A stretch of DNA of 64,000 nt from Pseudoalteromonas sp. A601 (GTDB lineage Bacteria > Pseudomonadota > Gammaproteobacteria > Enterobacterales > Alteromonadaceae). The notes beneath the pieces were generated by a model, which had not been told where the DNA came from, did no database searches, and was given only the letters and a program-made list of their open reading frames with translations. The position numbers and the translations under genes are program-made. Location: assembly GCF_002165575.1 (NCBI RefSeq), contig NZ_MXQF01000002.1, forward strand, positions 1-64,000, read 5' to 3'. Positions 36,125-48,126 of the stretch are shown one piece after another; within the stretch, counting starts at the first letter, position 1, and every line of letters begins with the position of its first letter.

Positions 36125-37156
36125 CTACAAATAGGGTTTAAATGCTGGGCTCGAATAAGTCACTAAACCATCCTTCGATTTAGCTATTAGATAGACCGCT
36201 AAGTCATTTTTTTCTGCATAGGCTTGAGCTTTATCCATGCCCATAATAGTCAATGCAGTAGCAAGACCATCGGCTGTCATTGCTGATGGATGTAATACGG
36301 TTACTGACACGAGATCATGACGACTTGGCATACCGGTAACTGGATCAATCAAATGACTGTAAGTCACACCATCCATTTCATAAAATATACGGTAATCCCC
36401 CGATGTTGCCATGCCATTATTACCTGGCGCTAAAATATGGTGTACTTTGCGTGTGCCTGGCTCTGCATCAGGTTGCTCAATCGCTATGCGCCAATCCTGA
36501 TCGTTAGGCTTTTTACCTGCAATGCGCAGCTCACCACCAATTTCGACCATATAATTAGTTAGACCGTGACTTTCTAGCAGCTCAGCTACTTTATCAATGC
36601 CATAGCCTTTTGCTGTTGATGAAAACGAAAGTTCTAAGCCGTCAACCGTTTTTGCTAAACCCTGCTCAGTCAGTTTTAATTTATCAACCCCAATTTTAGC
36701 AATCATGTTAGCTAATGCTTCGTCTGTTGGGCGCTTAGTTGGTTTTTTATCTGGACCAAAGCCCCATAAATCAATCAAGGGTCCCATTGTCACATCGAGG
36801 GTTTTAGTTGACTCCCCTAGGCGAATTGATTCGCTCACCACCGCTCTAAAGTCACTACTAATTGGCATGACTTCATCGACAGCTAAGCGGTTAAATTGAT
36901 TAATCTCAGACTCTTTAATATAAGTCGACATTGATAAGTTAATGCCTTTTAACAGCTCAGTGATTTCTGGCAATAAATTAAGTGTGTCGAGCTTTTCTTG
37001 CTTAGCAAATACTTTAATGTGATAAGTAGTGCCCATGGTTTTACCTTCAAGGTAAAGCTCTTTAGGTTCATCACTTTGGCCACAGCCCGTTATGAGTAAA
37101 GTGAAGGTAAGAAAAAATAAGGCAATTAATGCCTGCGGGTGAAAAACTTTATTCAT
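36125..37156 (-). CDS. apbE: FAD:protein FMN transferase (lipoprotein)
   Basis: The 343-residue ApbE protein covalently attaches FMN to threonines of NqrB and NqrC on the periplasmic side. A lipoprotein signal ends with the lipobox LITGC (C25). The FAD-binding and Mg regions are visible: GKTMGTTYHIKVFA (38-51), STAKGYGIDKVAELL near 178 and DPVTGMPS near 274. It lies between nqrF and nqrM, next to its two substrates. Confidence 0.95.
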   Translation of the reverse strand: MNKVFHPQALIALFFLTFTLLITGCGQSDEPKELYLEGKTMGTTYHIKVFAKQEKLDTLNLLPEITELLKGINLSMSTYIKESEINQFNRLAVDEVMPISSDFRAVVSESIRLGESTKTLDVTMGPLIDLWGFGPDKKPTKRPTDEALANMIAKIGVDKLKLTEQGLAKTVDGLELSFSSTAKGYGIDKVAELLESHGLTNYMVEIGGELRIAGKKPNDQDWRIAIEQPDAEPGTRKVHHILAPGNNGMATSGDYRIFYEMDGVTYSHLIDPVTGMPSRHDLVSVTVLHPSAMTADGLATALTIMGMDKAQAYAEKNDLAVYLIAKSKDGLVTYSSPAFKPYL

Positions 37157-37181
37157 GGCAGCCTACTTTAAATTTTGAAAT

Positions 37182-37215
37182 AAAAAAGCCTCGTAACAAG
37201 CATTGCTACGAGGCT
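37182..37215 (-). terminator. Rho-independent terminator after nqrF
   Basis: The arms AGCCTCGTA (37187-37195) and TACGAGGCT (37207-37215), 9 perfect pairs, are followed on the minus strand by six T. It separates nqrABCDEF from apbE-nqrM, so the maturation genes may be made at a lower level or from their own promoter. Confidence 0.85.
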
Positions 37216-37253
37216 GATATTCTAACCAAAACTAAACTGTTTTGGTATCAGTG

Positions 37254-38483
37254 TTAGCCACCGAAATCATCTAGTAAGATATTTTCGTCTTCAACACCTA
37301 AGTCTTTCAACATTGTGATAACAGCTGCGTTCATCATTGGAGGACCACACATGTAGAACTCACAATCTTCCGGCGCTTCGTGGTCTTTAAGATAGTTCTC
37401 AAATAACACGTTATGGATAAAGCCAGTGTAGCCTTCCCAGTTATCTTCAGGTTGTGGATCTGAAAGTGCTGTATGCCATACGAAGTTATCATTTTCAGCC
37501 GCTAGGCCGTCAAAATCTTCAACGTAGAACATTTCACGTTTAGAACGTGCACCATACCAGAAGCTCATCTTACGCTTAGAGTTTAAGCGTTTAAGTTGGT
37601 CAAAGATATGTGAACGCATTGGCGCCATACCAGCACCACCACCTACGAATACCATTTCAGCGTCAGTTTCTTTCGCGAAGAACTCACCAAATGGACCAGA
37701 GATAGTTACTTTATCACCTTCTTTAAGTGACCAAATGTACGATGACATTTTACCACAAGGCAAGCTTAAATCTCTTGGCGGCGGCGTAGCAATACGCACG
37801 TTAAGCATGATGATGCCTTCTTCTTCTGGGTAGTTAGCCATTGAGTAAGCACGAATTGTTTCTTCGTCTACTTTTGACTCCAGTTTGAAGAAACCAAAAT
37901 GGTTCCAGTCGCCACGGTATTCCTCTGGTACATCGAAATCAGCGTATTTAACGTGGTGCGCAGGGGCTTCAATTTGAATATAACCACCGGCACGGAACGG
38001 TACTGACTCGCCATCAGGAATTTGTAGCTTAAGCTCTTTGATGAAGGTTGCTTTGTTATCGTTAGAAATAACTTCACAATCCCACTTTTTAACACCGAAA
38101 ATTGACTCTTCAAGTTCAATTTCCATGTCGTTTTTAACATTTACCTGACACGCTAAACGACAGCCTTCACGGGCTTCACCTTTAGAGATGTGATCAAGTT
38201 CTGTTGGTAAGATATCGCCGCCACCTTCTTTGATGTGTACACGACACTGACCACAAGAGCCACCGCCACCACATGCAGATGATACGAAAATACCTGACTC
38301 AGATAGCGCACCTAATAGTTTACTACCTGCTGATGTTTTAATGGCTTTATCTGGATCGCCATTTACGCCGATGATGATGTCACCGCTTGCAACTAACTGA
38401 GATTTAGCACCAATGATGACTAAAACTAGTAGTACAACGATAGCGATGAAAACACCAACGCCTAAGAAAATCTCATAACTCAT
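37254..38483 (-). CDS. nqrF: Na+-translocating NADH:quinone reductase subunit F
   Basis: The 409-residue electron-entry subunit has an N-terminal membrane anchor (5-25), a 2Fe-2S ferredoxin domain with C71, C77, C80 and C112, and a ferredoxin-NADP-reductase-like domain with RAYSMANYP (FAD) and [11 protein letters not shown] (NADH). It oxidises NADH in the cytoplasm and passes electrons into the membrane complex. It is the sixth gene of nqrABCDEF. Confidence 0.97.
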   Translation of the reverse strand: MSYEIFLGVGVFIAIVVLLVLVIIGAKSQLVASGDIIIGVNGDPDKAIKTSAGSKLLGALSESGIFVSSACGGGGSCGQCRVHIKEGGGDILPTELDHISKGEAREGCRLACQVNVKNDMEIELEESIFGVKKWDCEVISNDNKATFIKELKLQIPDGESVPFRAGGYIQIEAPAHHVKYADFDVPEEYRGDWNHFGFFKLESKVDEETIRAYSMANYPEEEGIIMLNVRIATPPPRDLSLPCGKMSSYIWSLKEGDKVTISGPFGEFFAKETDAEMVFVGGGAGMAPMRSHIFDQLKRLNSKRKMSFWYGARSKREMFYVEDFDGLAAENDNFVWHTALSDPQPEDNWEGYTGFIHNVLFENYLKDHEAPEDCEFYMCGPPMMNAAVITMLKDLGVEDENILLDDFGG

Positions 38484-38502
38484 GATTTATCCTCGCTACC
38501 TA

Positions 38503-39111
38503 TTAAAGTGAAATACCAGAGAATGACATAAAGCCAAGACCCATCAAACCAACTGTGATGAAGGTAATACCTAAACCACGTAGGCCGTCTGGCACGTCTG
38601 AATATTTCATTTTTTCACGAATACCAGCAAGTAATGTAATTGCTAGCGCCCAACCTACACCAGAACCGATACCATAAACCACAGACTCGCCGAAGTTATA
38701 GTTACGCTCTACCATGAAAGATACCGCACCAAAGATTGCACAGTTAACTGTGATCAATGGTAGGAAGATACCTAACGCGTTATATAGTGCAGGGAAGAAC
38801 TTATCTAATGCCATTTCAAGAATTTGTACCAGTGCTGCAATAACACCGATGAAAGTCAAGAAACGTAAGAAGCTAAGGTCTGCTTCAGGGTAGCCAAGCC
38901 ACTCAAGTGCACCAGGTGCAAGAACCGCATGATAAACCAAGTTGTTAACTGGTACTGAGATACCCAATACCACGATAACTGCAACACCTAGGCCGATAGA
39001 CGTAGTTACTTTCTTTGATACTGCAAGGAAAGTACACATACCTAGGAAGAAAGCTAGCGCTAAGTTTTCAATGAAAACCGCTTTTACGAATAAACTAATA
39101 TAATGTTCCAT
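38503..39111 (-). CDS. nqrE: Na+-translocating NADH:quinone reductase subunit E
   Basis: The 202-residue subunit with six membrane helices is homologous to NqrD and RnfA. With NqrD it holds an Fe site in the membrane core; the paired cysteines are in [10 protein letters not shown] near 26 and [11 protein letters not shown] near 120. It starts 10 bases after nqrD. Confidence 0.96.
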   Translation of the reverse strand: MEHYISLFVKAVFIENLALAFFLGMCTFLAVSKKVTTSIGLGVAVIVVLGISVPVNNLVYHAVLAPGALEWLGYPEADLSFLRFLTFIGVIAALVQILEMALDKFFPALYNALGIFLPLITVNCAIFGAVSFMVERNYNFGESVVYGIGSGVGWALAITLLAGIREKMKYSDVPDGLRGLGITFITVGLMGLGFMSFSGISL

Positions 39112-39121
39112 TGTCTGCCCC

Positions 39122-39754
39122 TTACCCTTTCGCTTCTACTTGGTCTTTCTTATAAGTACGAAGTACCCAAATGAATAAACCAATGATGAAGAAAGCACTA
39201 GGTGGTAAAATCAATAGACCCATAGGTTGATACCAGCCACCATCTTGCACAAGCGGGATGATTTCAGCACCAAATAATGAGCCTTTACCAAATAGCTCAC
39301 GAATAAAGCCAACAGTTAGTAACACTACTGAATAACCTAAACCATTACCGATACCGTCAAGGAATGACATAAGCGGTGGCGACTTCATCGCATACGCTTC
39401 TGCACGACCCATTACGATACAGTTTGTAATGATCAGACCAACAAATACTGACAACTCTTTCGCCGTAGCATAAGAGAAGGCTTGTAATACTTGGTCAACA
39501 ACGATTACCAATGACGCAATGATGGTCATTTGCACGATAATACGTACAGATGACGGGATCTGGTTACGAATAATTGAGATAAAGAAGCTTGAAAAAGCAG
39601 TAACCAACGTCAATGCGATTGACATGATTAACGCATTTTTTAAGCTAGACGTTACCGCAAGCGCTGAACAAATACCAAGTACTTGTAGTGCGATTGGGTT
39701 ATTTGCCAGTACCGGACCAAATAGGACCGACTTCATTTCTTTAGTATCAGCCAT
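39122..39754 (-). CDS. nqrD: Na+-translocating NADH:quinone reductase subunit D
   Basis: The 210-residue subunit with six membrane helices partners NqrE (RnfE-like). Conserved cysteines lie in LGICSALAV (near 29) and [12 protein letters not shown] (near 112). It overlaps the nqrC stop by 1 base. Confidence 0.96.
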   Translation of the reverse strand: MADTKEMKSVLFGPVLANNPIALQVLGICSALAVTSSLKNALIMSIALTLVTAFSSFFISIIRNQIPSSVRIIVQMTIIASLVIVVDQVLQAFSYATAKELSVFVGLIITNCIVMGRAEAYAMKSPPLMSFLDGIGNGLGYSVVLLTVGFIRELFGKGSLFGAEIIPLVQDGGWYQPMGLLILPPSAFFIIGLFIWVLRTYKKDQVEAKG

Positions 39755-40503
39755 TATTTCAACGCTCCTTCACGTACTCTCGCAAGGAAAGGACCAAAGC
39801 CGTTTTCGCCAGTCCAAAAGTCAACTGCGTGATCAACACCATTAGACGTTAAAGTTGCACCTGATAAGCCATCAATTTGATGCTCATTCTTAGCGCCACT
39901 TTTTACAATATTGATTGGTAACTCTTTACCATTCCAACTTGCAGTCCACTGTGGGTTTTGGATTTCTCCACCCAAGCCAGGTGTTTCGTTGTGCTTATAA
40001 AAGTTAATATCTTTAACAGTTTCGCCATCGCTTTCAAGTGCTAAGAAACCATACATCACACCCCAAAGGCCATAACCTTGGATTGGTAAAATAATAGCGT
40101 CTGTAGAACCATCTGCTTTTTTAGAGATGTAAACCGGTGACTCTTTAGTCATACGCTGAATACCGGCGATATCTTTGATATCGTTTTCTTTCAGTGCAAT
40201 ACTAATTTTTTGGTCAAATTTACTTTTCTCAAAGTCAAAACTGTTAGGGTCAGTTTCAACAAACTCACCTGTACTCATATCTACTACACGTGCTTCGATT
40301 TTAGAGTTGAACGTATCAGAGATATTTTCAACTGCATCGATACCCGCTGCTGCTAAGATATTTTTCTGAATATCTTGCGTTTTGTTAGCTTGCTGTAATG
40401 GGCGAAGCTGAACTGAAGCAAACGATACGATGATTGCACACACTAAACATAGTGCAACAACAACGGTTAGCGTTTTGCCGATTGATTCGTTATTACTAGA
40501 CAT
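39754..40503 (-). CDS. nqrC: Na+-translocating NADH:quinone reductase subunit C
   Basis: The 249-residue subunit has one N-terminal membrane helix (about 10-30) and a periplasmic FMN-binding domain. The flavinylation motif [10 protein letters not shown] (211-220) places covalent FMN at T219, added by ApbE. It overlaps nqrB by 8 bases and nqrD by 1. Confidence 0.97.
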   Translation of the reverse strand: MSSNNESIGKTLTVVVALCLVCAIIVSFASVQLRPLQQANKTQDIQKNILAAAGIDAVENISDTFNSKIEARVVDMSTGEFVETDPNSFDFEKSKFDQKISIALKENDIKDIAGIQRMTKESPVYISKKADGSTDAIILPIQGYGLWGVMYGFLALESDGETVKDINFYKHNETPGLGGEIQNPQWTASWNGKELPINIVKSGAKNEHQIDGLSGATLTSNGVDHAVDFWTGENGFGPFLARVREGALK

Positions 40504-41698
40504 TACGTGCCAACCTCCGCTTGATATTAGCCTGCACTACAAAGTGATCGAATAATGGTGCAAATAAGTTAGCAAATAAGATTGCTAGCATCATACCCTC
40601 AGGGAATGCAGGATTGATTACACGGATCATTACTACCATCACACCAATTAGTGCGCCGTATGCGAATTTTGCTTTATCGGTAAATGCAGCAGACACTGGG
40701 TCTGTCGCCATAAAGAACATACCAAAAGCAAAACCACCTAATACTAAGTGCCAATGCCAAGGCATTGCAAATACTGGGTTAGTATCAGAACCAATTGCAT
40801 TTAATAAGAATGCAGTTGCAACCATACCCAAAAACACACCTAGCACGATACGCCAAGAAGCGATACGAACATAGATAAGGAATAAACCACCCACTAACAA
40901 TGCAAGTGTAGATGTTTCACCTACAGAACCTTGAATGAAACCATAAAACGCATTCCACCATAGCTCCATGTTGCTAAAGTCTAGTGAACCAACAAACGCT
41001 TGACCTAGCATAGTTGCACCAGAGAATGAATCTACTGCGGTCCATACTGTGTCACCTGAAATTTGTGCAGGGTATGCAAAGAATAAAAATGCACGGCCCG
41101 CTAATGCAGGGTTTAAGAAGTTACGGCCAGTACCACCAAAGATTTCTTTAGCGATTACTACACCAAACGTGATACCTAACGCTACTTGCCATAAAGGAAT
41201 CGTTGCTGGAAGGATCAAAGCGAATAACACTGACGTTACGAAGAAACCTTCGTTAACTTCATGCTTACGCACTGAAGCAAATAATACTTCCCAAAAACCA
41301 CCCACAGCAAAGGTTACTGCGTAGATTGGTAAGAAGAAGCATGCCCCGTAAAACATTTTAGCGCCCCAGCCTGAGCTAGCGGTTAATTCACCACCAAATA
41401 ACTGGAACAAACCAACTTGCCAAGAGTTTGCTAGTTCAAAACCTTGTGCTAATGCACCGGCGGCCTGATGACCAATATTGAACATACCAAAAAACATGGC
41501 AGGGAACGTCGCCATCCACACTAAAATCATCATACGTTTTAGGTCGATGTTGTCACGAACGTGTGTCGCGCCTTTATTTACATAGCCTGGTGTATAAAAA
41601 ATAGTTGCTGCTGCTTCATACAGGGCATACCACTTTTCATGTTTACCACCGGCTTCAAAATGCGGCTCGATATCTTCTAGAAATTTCTTTAAACCCAT
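40496..41698 (-). CDS. nqrB: Na+-translocating NADH:quinone reductase subunit B
   Basis: The 400-residue subunit with about ten membrane helices carries covalent FMN at the threonine of SGATM (T229), binds riboflavin and forms the sodium path and quinone site. [20 protein letters not shown] and [20 protein letters not shown] are family-typical. It starts 4 bases after nqrA. Confidence 0.97.
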   Translation of the reverse strand: MGLKKFLEDIEPHFEAGGKHEKWYALYEAAATIFYTPGYVNKGATHVRDNIDLKRMMILVWMATFPAMFFGMFNIGHQAAGALAQGFELANSWQVGLFQLFGGELTASSGWGAKMFYGACFFLPIYAVTFAVGGFWEVLFASVRKHEVNEGFFVTSVLFALILPATIPLWQVALGITFGVVIAKEIFGGTGRNFLNPALAGRAFLFFAYPAQISGDTVWTAVDSFSGATMLGQAFVGSLDFSNMELWWNAFYGFIQGSVGETSTLALLVGGLFLIYVRIASWRIVLGVFLGMVATAFLLNAIGSDTNPVFAMPWHWHLVLGGFAFGMFFMATDPVSAAFTDKAKFAYGALIGVMVVMIRVINPAFPEGMMLAILFANLFAPLFDHFVVQANIKRRLARNV

Positions 41699-41702
41699 CT
41701 CT

Positions 41703-43386
<1,684 letters not shown>

Positions 43387-43411
43387 AAAAAAGTCGCCGT
43401 AGCGACTTTTT
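43387..43411 (-). terminator. Rho-independent terminator after fabV
   Basis: The arms AAAGTCGC (43390-43397) and GCGACTTT (43402-43409) with loop CGTA are flanked by A and T runs, so it can work on either strand. Confidence 0.88.
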
Positions 43412-43427
43412 CAATTAACGAACAGAA

Positions 43428-44621
43428 TTAGTCAATCATGTTTGCAATGTGTGCAACAGGTTCTACATCTTGTTCGTAATCAACGCTGTCGATACCAAAA
43501 CCAAACAAGCGCAAAAACTCATTGTGATAACCCACATAATCAGTTAGTTCATCAATTGTTTCTGTGGTTACGCTGTCCCACACAGTTTGAATACGCGCTT
43601 GAACATCATCTTCCAATTCTTTGTAGTTTTGGAATAAATGGCCACCGTCATCAAAGCGTGGAGAATCACCATATAAATTCTCGGTAAATAAACTATGAAT
43701 TTGCTCAATCGTGCCTTCATAGGTGCCATCCGCTTTCATCACTTTAAATAGTGCAGAAATGTAAAGTGGCATAATTGGAATAGCAGAACTTGCTTGCGTA
43801 ACTACCGCATTAAGTGAAGATACATACGCTTCACCGTTAAGTGCTTTAGTAGATTCTTTAATTGCTACAGTTGCACGGTCTAAGTCTTCTTTTGCTTTAC
43901 CAATTGTGGCATGACCGTAAATTGGCCACGTTAGCTCTTTACCAATATAGGTGTAAGCACTGGTTTTAAAGTTATCAGCCAATACGTCGGCTTCTTTAAG
44001 TGCATCAATCCACATTTCCCAATCTTCACCGCCCATCACTTTAATGGTGTTGTCGATATCGTCTTGGCTTGCTGCTTCTACTGTTATTTCATCAATTTCA
44101 CGCTTTGACGTATTAAGATTTTTAGTCGTCACAGCATCGCCAATCGGCTTAAGTGTAGAAGAGTAAGTTTCACCAGTATTTGGATCAGTACGACGAGGAG
44201 ATGCAAGGCTATAGATAACTAAATCAACTTTACCTAAGTCAGCTTTAATTGTATCAATCGCTTTTTGCTTGATTTCGTTAGAAAACGCATCGCCATTGAT
44301 ATTTTTAGACCAGAGGCCTGCTTCATCAGCTGCATTTTGAAATGCCGCCGTGTTATACCAACCTGCAGAACCCGTTTTACGCTCAGTGCCTTCTTTTTCA
44401 AAGAAAATACCTAAAGTCTTAGCACCGCCACCAAATGCGGCAGTAATACGCGATGCAAGGCCATAGCCTGTAGACGCACCAATAACTAGTACATTTTTAG
44501 GCGCATCTTTTAGCTCGCCTTGTTGTTTTACATAGTTAATTTGTTCTTGTACGTGCTCTGCACAGCCAACTGGATGGGCGTTAGTACAGATGAATCCGCG
44601 AATTTTAGGCTTAATGACCAT
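43428..44621 (-). CDS. fabV: Enoyl-ACP reductase FabV (NADH)
   Basis: The 397-residue reductase of fatty acid elongation belongs to the FabV branch of short-chain dehydrogenases. The nucleotide-binding stretch is VLVIGASTGYGLASR (44-58). The catalytic Y235-x8-K244 (YGHATIGKAK) has the spacing and numbering that distinguish FabV from FabI. FabV enzymes are known to be little affected by triclosan. It is monocistronic, following bolA. Confidence 0.95.
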   Translation of the reverse strand: MVIKPKIRGFICTNAHPVGCAEHVQEQINYVKQQGELKDAPKNVLVIGASTGYGLASRITAAFGGGAKTLGIFFEKEGTERKTGSAGWYNTAAFQNAADEAGLWSKNINGDAFSNEIKQKAIDTIKADLGKVDLVIYSLASPRRTDPNTGETYSSTLKPIGDAVTTKNLNTSKREIDEITVEAASQDDIDNTIKVMGGEDWEMWIDALKEADVLADNFKTSAYTYIGKELTWPIYGHATIGKAKEDLDRATVAIKESTKALNGEAYVSSLNAVVTQASSAIPIMPLYISALFKVMKADGTYEGTIEQIHSLFTENLYGDSPRFDDGGHLFQNYKELEDDVQARIQTVWDSVTTETIDELTDYVGYHNEFLRLFGFGIDSVDYEQDVEPVAHIANMID

Positions 44622-44674
44622 TGATCATCCTATATCTATTTCAATAAAAATTAGCGCTAGTTTAAAGGCTAATT

Positions 44675-44717
44675 GTAAAAATACAGGTCTGATCAGTATT
44701 CAATACTCTCAGACCTG
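44675..44717 (-). terminator. Hairpin terminator after bolA
   Basis: The arms CAGGTCTGA (44684-44692) and TCAGACCTG (44709-44717) enclose a second pair AGTATT/AATACT. On the minus strand TATTTTTAC follows. It lies just after the bolA stop. Confidence 0.7.
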
Positions 44718-44721
44718 GCCG

Positions 44722-45033
44722 TTAATCTAATTTAGAGCCACCCAAACACATTGGCGAATCAGCAACATTGCCTTCTTGCTCGCTAAACTCATCGGGGGTA
44801 AAGGTATGAATAGCCAACGCATGAATATGATTAGCTAATTCATCTTTTAAAACTTCGTTAATTTGACGGTGACGTTGTAATAAACGTTTGCCGCTAAACT
44901 CTTCACTGACGACAATAACTTTAAAGTGAGAATCTTCACCACGGCTGTGCATATGGCTTTCGTTAACTACATTAAGGTGTTTACAAGCAATTGCATCGGC
45001 AATTTTACTTTGTATTTGTTGCTGCATAGACAT
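44722..45033 (-). CDS. bolA: BolA-family protein
   Basis: The 103-residue KH-like class II fold binds Fe-S clusters together with monothiol glutaredoxins and acts in stress and morphology control. VNESHMHSRGEDSHFKVIVVS (23-43) with its histidines and FSGKRLLQRHRQINEVL are the family signatures. It is followed by a terminator hairpin. Confidence 0.93.
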   Translation of the reverse strand: MSMQQQIQSKIADAIACKHLNVVNESHMHSRGEDSHFKVIVVSEEFSGKRLLQRHRQINEVLKDELANHIHALAIHTFTPDEFSEQEGNVADSPMCLGGSKLD

Positions 45034-45093
45034 AAAACGATCACTTTAAAACAGATTTATTGCTCTACTATAACAACTAAGCTTGTAAATTGG

Positions 45094-45693
45094 CTAGTTG
45101 GGTTTTGGTAAAATATACCTAAACGTCAAACTGATACGCGGATGAGCCAAGGTAGTTTGCTTTGCTATAGCATGCTGAAAATCACGTTGACTATGGCCAT
45201 GCATCACTAAACAACTACCGCTGTGTAGTTTTACCTCACTCACTTTATGGCTGGTTTTATGCTTTAACTTTAATGCGCGCTCTGCGCCAAGTGATATACA
45301 CACTATAGTGGGCTCAGAGCCAAGCTCTATTTCATCATCGCTGTGCCAGCCCATGGTGTCATTACCATCGCGGTAATAATTAACCAATAGAGAGTTAAAA
45401 GGTTGCTGTAAATGCTGCTCTAGCCGTTTTCGCATAGCCAATAATACAGCAGGCCAAGGTTCGACAATTAATTTACTCTGCGAATAACCATATTCAATGT
45501 CATTATCACTGATAAAACATTGCAGCCGCGGAATAGCCCCTGTTCGGCCATACACTGTAGTGATGGGTTGTTGCCAAGGCAAGTTTTGCTGTAAATGATA
45601 AAACAAATCGAGGCTTTTTTGCGCACTAAGGGCGGTTCTTTGGTAAGAAAAGCCATTTGGTAACTGTTGGGGGTTGGCGTTTGGCCGTTGCAT
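45094..45693 (-). CDS. alkB: AlkB-family 2-oxoglutarate/Fe(II) dioxygenase
   Basis: The 199-residue protein removes alkyl lesions from nucleic acid bases by oxidative dealkylation. Iron ligands are H117, D119 (MGWHSDDE) and H174 (FQHAI); R186 and R192 would bind 2-oxoglutarate and substrate. The NYYRDGNDTMGWHSDDE form resembles the ABH2/ABH3-like group rather than E. coli AlkB. The 43 bases to divergent rlmG hold both promoters. No Ada box is seen. Confidence 0.88.
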   Translation of the reverse strand: MQRPNANPQQLPNGFSYQRTALSAQKSLDLFYHLQQNLPWQQPITTVYGRTGAIPRLQCFISDNDIEYGYSQSKLIVEPWPAVLLAMRKRLEQHLQQPFNSLLVNYYRDGNDTMGWHSDDEIELGSEPTIVCISLGAERALKLKHKTSHKVSEVKLHSGSCLVMHGHSQRDFQHAIAKQTTLAHPRISLTFRYILPKPN

Positions 45694-45736
45694 GTTAGAA
45701 TTTACCTATCATTTGATTACTGATCACTAAACTATT

Positions 45737-46885
45737 ATGACCACGCAAGCACAGCTCGGCGATACATCCTTTACTCTTGAACGTTTTCCGCTAGATCAAA
45801 AAAACCGTAGCCTACAAGCATGGGACTCTGCTGATCAGTACCTTGTTGACTATGTTACTGAACATTATCCTGATTGTCGCTCATTGCTAATTTTTAATGA
45901 CAGCTTCGGGGCTTTATCTTGCTATTTTAGTAAACAAGGATTAACAGTTTGTTCAGTCAATGATTCTTATATTAGCCATCAAGCTGCTGCGTATAACTTA
46001 GCTGAAAACAAAATTGCCACAGCAAATTTCAGTCAACTGGACAGTTTATCTGCACTACCTGAAAACGTAGATTTAGTGCTTATGAAGGTGCCACGTACTC
46101 TCGGGTTTATGCAATATCAGTTATCAGAGCTCAGCGAAGTGCTTGCACCGGGCACTCCCGTCATTGGCGCAGGTAAAACAAAAGATATTCACAATTCGAC
46201 CATTAAAGCGTTTGAACACTATATTGGTGAAACTAAAACAAGTTTAGCAGTTAAAAAATCACGCTTAATTATAAGTCAAGCTACAGGGGGCTATAAAGCG
46301 GCTGACTTTCCAGTAAACTGGCCACTTGAAGGCACTGACTTTAGTATTAGCAACCACGCGAATGTGTTTTCACGTGACTCGCTAGACATTGGTGCACGGT
46401 TCTTTTTTAATTACTTACCGCAATCGAGCAAAGCAAAGCGAATTATTGATTTAGGCTGTGGTAATGGTGTAGTAGGATTAATGACATTATCACGCTGCCC
46501 TAATGCTGAAATCACCTTTGTTGATGAATCTTATATGGCAGTCGAATCTTCACGACTAAACGTTGAACTCAATATGGAAGATAAGTTTGAACAGTGTTCA
46601 TTTATCGAAAACGATTGTTTAACTGGGTTTGAACGTGAAAGTGCTGATATTGTTTTATGTAATCCGCCTTTTCATCAGGCACAAGCTGTGACCGACCATA
46701 TTGCATGGCAAATGTTTAAACAAGCAAAAGACACCTTAAAAAATGGCGGCGAATTACGTATTATTGGCAATCGTCATCTTGATTATCATGACAAGTTAAA
46801 GCGCATGTTTGGTAATTGCCAATTACTTGGCTCAAATAAGAAGTTCGTCGTTTTAAGCGCAACTAAAAATAATGGAATGCTATAG
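45737..46885 (+). CDS. rlmG: 23S rRNA (guanine-1835-N2) methyltransferase RlmG
   Basis: The 382-residue protein has a degenerate N-terminal methyltransferase-like domain (1-200) and an active C-terminal one. The SAM motif is DLGCGNG (238-244) and the N2-guanine motif NPPFH is at 309-313. It methylates G1835 of 23S rRNA; size and layout match E. coli RlmG/YgjO rather than RsmC. Confidence 0.9.
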   Translation: MTTQAQLGDTSFTLERFPLDQKNRSLQAWDSADQYLVDYVTEHYPDCRSLLIFNDSFGALSCYFSKQGLTVCSVNDSYISHQAAAYNLAENKIATANFSQLDSLSALPENVDLVLMKVPRTLGFMQYQLSELSEVLAPGTPVIGAGKTKDIHNSTIKAFEHYIGETKTSLAVKKSRLIISQATGGYKAADFPVNWPLEGTDFSISNHANVFSRDSLDIGARFFFNYLPQSSKAKRIIDLGCGNGVVGLMTLSRCPNAEITFVDESYMAVESSRLNVELNMEDKFEQCSFIENDCLTGFERESADIVLCNPPFHQAQAVTDHIAWQMFKQAKDTLKNGGELRIIGNRHLDYHDKLKRMFGNCQLLGSNKKFVVLSATKNNGML

Positions 46886-46887
46886 CA

Positions 46888-47445
46888 ATGAAAAACTACA
46901 TTTTACCTTGTTGTATTTTATTAGCCCTAGGTGGCTGCAGTAGTAGCCAACCCAATCAATTGATCTTAAATCCGGTTTACCAAAGTGGTAAAGTTAGTTC
47001 AATTAACCAAAGCCTTAGTACCAGTGTTATTGATTTACGTGGCGATCCTGCAACACTTAAATTAATCAAATCAGATAAAACACAAACCATTGCCAGCCAG
47101 GGCATAACTGAATCAATTAAAAGTATTTTAGATAGCGCTTTAAGTCGTAATGGTGCCAGTATTTCTAATCTAGCTACCACACGTTTTGAGGTAGACATAC
47201 ATACGTTGCAAGCCGTTGTTACCGAACAAATGGTGACTCATATCAGTAATGCTAAAATAGAGCTAGGGGTGCGAGTCATCCGAAGCTCAAGCAACTTTAG
47301 TAAAATTTACCGCGGTAATGCGAATCTTGAAGGCCCGCTTGGTCACGACAGAGCAAAAATAGAAGGTCAGCTGAATAAGTTGACTGAACAATTAATTACC
47401 CGCATGGTATCAGATCCTGAATTACTAGCATTTTTAGAAGGTTAA
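46888..47445 (+). CDS. yajG: YajG-family lipoprotein
   Basis: The 185-residue outer-membrane lipoprotein has a signal peptide ending in LALGGC (lipidated C17). The body (LILNPVYQSGKV ... TRFEVDIHTLQAVVTEQ) matches YajG, whose role is unknown. The gene follows rlmG by 2 bases and precedes ppi and ampG; yajG-ampG linkage is conserved in enterobacteria and hints at cell-wall maintenance. Confidence 0.88.
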   Translation: MKNYILPCCILLALGGCSSSQPNQLILNPVYQSGKVSSINQSLSTSVIDLRGDPATLKLIKSDKTQTIASQGITESIKSILDSALSRNGASISNLATTRFEVDIHTLQAVVTEQMVTHISNAKIELGVRVIRSSSNFSKIYRGNANLEGPLGHDRAKIEGQLNKLTEQLITRMVSDPELLAFLEG

Positions 47446-47447
47446 AC

Positions 47448-48068
47448 ATGAAACGTCTTTTTATATTCTGCGCATTTTTATTAATTAGCCAAAACTTAAT
47501 GGCCGCCACAGAAGGCCGCTTTGTACAAAAGAACAATATGTTCCCACGCGTTGAAATTACAACGACGATGGGGAAAATCGTCATTGAAATGGACCGCTCT
47601 AAAGCCCCTATCACTGTTAATAACTTTTTGACCTATGTGATGGATGGCAGCTATAAAGGCACTGTATTTCATCGTGTAGAACGTGATATGGAAAACGATC
47701 GTGACTTTGTCATTCAAGGTGGTGGCTACGATAAAGACTATGAGGGTGTTTACGAAGGTGACCCTATCTTTAACGAGAGCGGTAACGGCTCTAAAAACGA
47801 TATGTATAGTATCGCAATGGCTTACCAAGATAGACAACCTCACTCAGGCACGCGCCAATTCTTTTTTAATATGGATGATAACGACCACTTAAACCCTGGC
47901 CGTGAATGGGGCTTTGCAGTCTTTGGTACTGTGATGGACGGCTATGAAACACTAGATAAAATCATGCAAGTAGAAACCGGTTTCAACGATAAAATTGGTT
48001 ATGACTTTGTACCCAAAACCCCAGTGGTGATTTTAAATATGGCTGTATTAGAGCCAACCCCTTTATAA
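47448..48068 (+). CDS. Periplasmic cyclophilin-type peptidyl-prolyl isomerase
   Basis: The 206-residue protein has a signal peptide (about 1-19) and a cyclophilin domain: VEITTTMGKIVIEMD, GTVFHRVERD and FVIQGGGY in order, with the conserved Arg of FHRV and Gln of IQGG. It catalyses proline isomerisation of exported proteins, like PpiA. AAGG stands 7 bases before the ATG, at the end of yajG. Confidence 0.92.
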   Translation: MKRLFIFCAFLLISQNLMAATEGRFVQKNNMFPRVEITTTMGKIVIEMDRSKAPITVNNFLTYVMDGSYKGTVFHRVERDMENDRDFVIQGGGYDKDYEGVYEGDPIFNESGNGSKNDMYSIAMAYQDRQPHSGTRQFFFNMDDNDHLNPGREWGFAVFGTVMDGYETLDKIMQVETGFNDKIGYDFVPKTPVVILNMAVLEPTPL

Positions 48069-48075
48069 AATTAAT

Positions 48076-48097
48076 GGGGCTGACAAATTAAAGCCCC
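48076..48097 (+). terminator. Weak hairpin between ppi and ampG
   Basis: The arms GGGGCT and AGCCCC with a 10-base loop are followed by only TTG, not a full T run. It may attenuate transcription into ampG or stabilise the upstream mRNA. Confidence 0.35.
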
Positions 48098-48126
48098 TTG
48101 TATCCCTCTTAGCCAATGAAGGCGCT

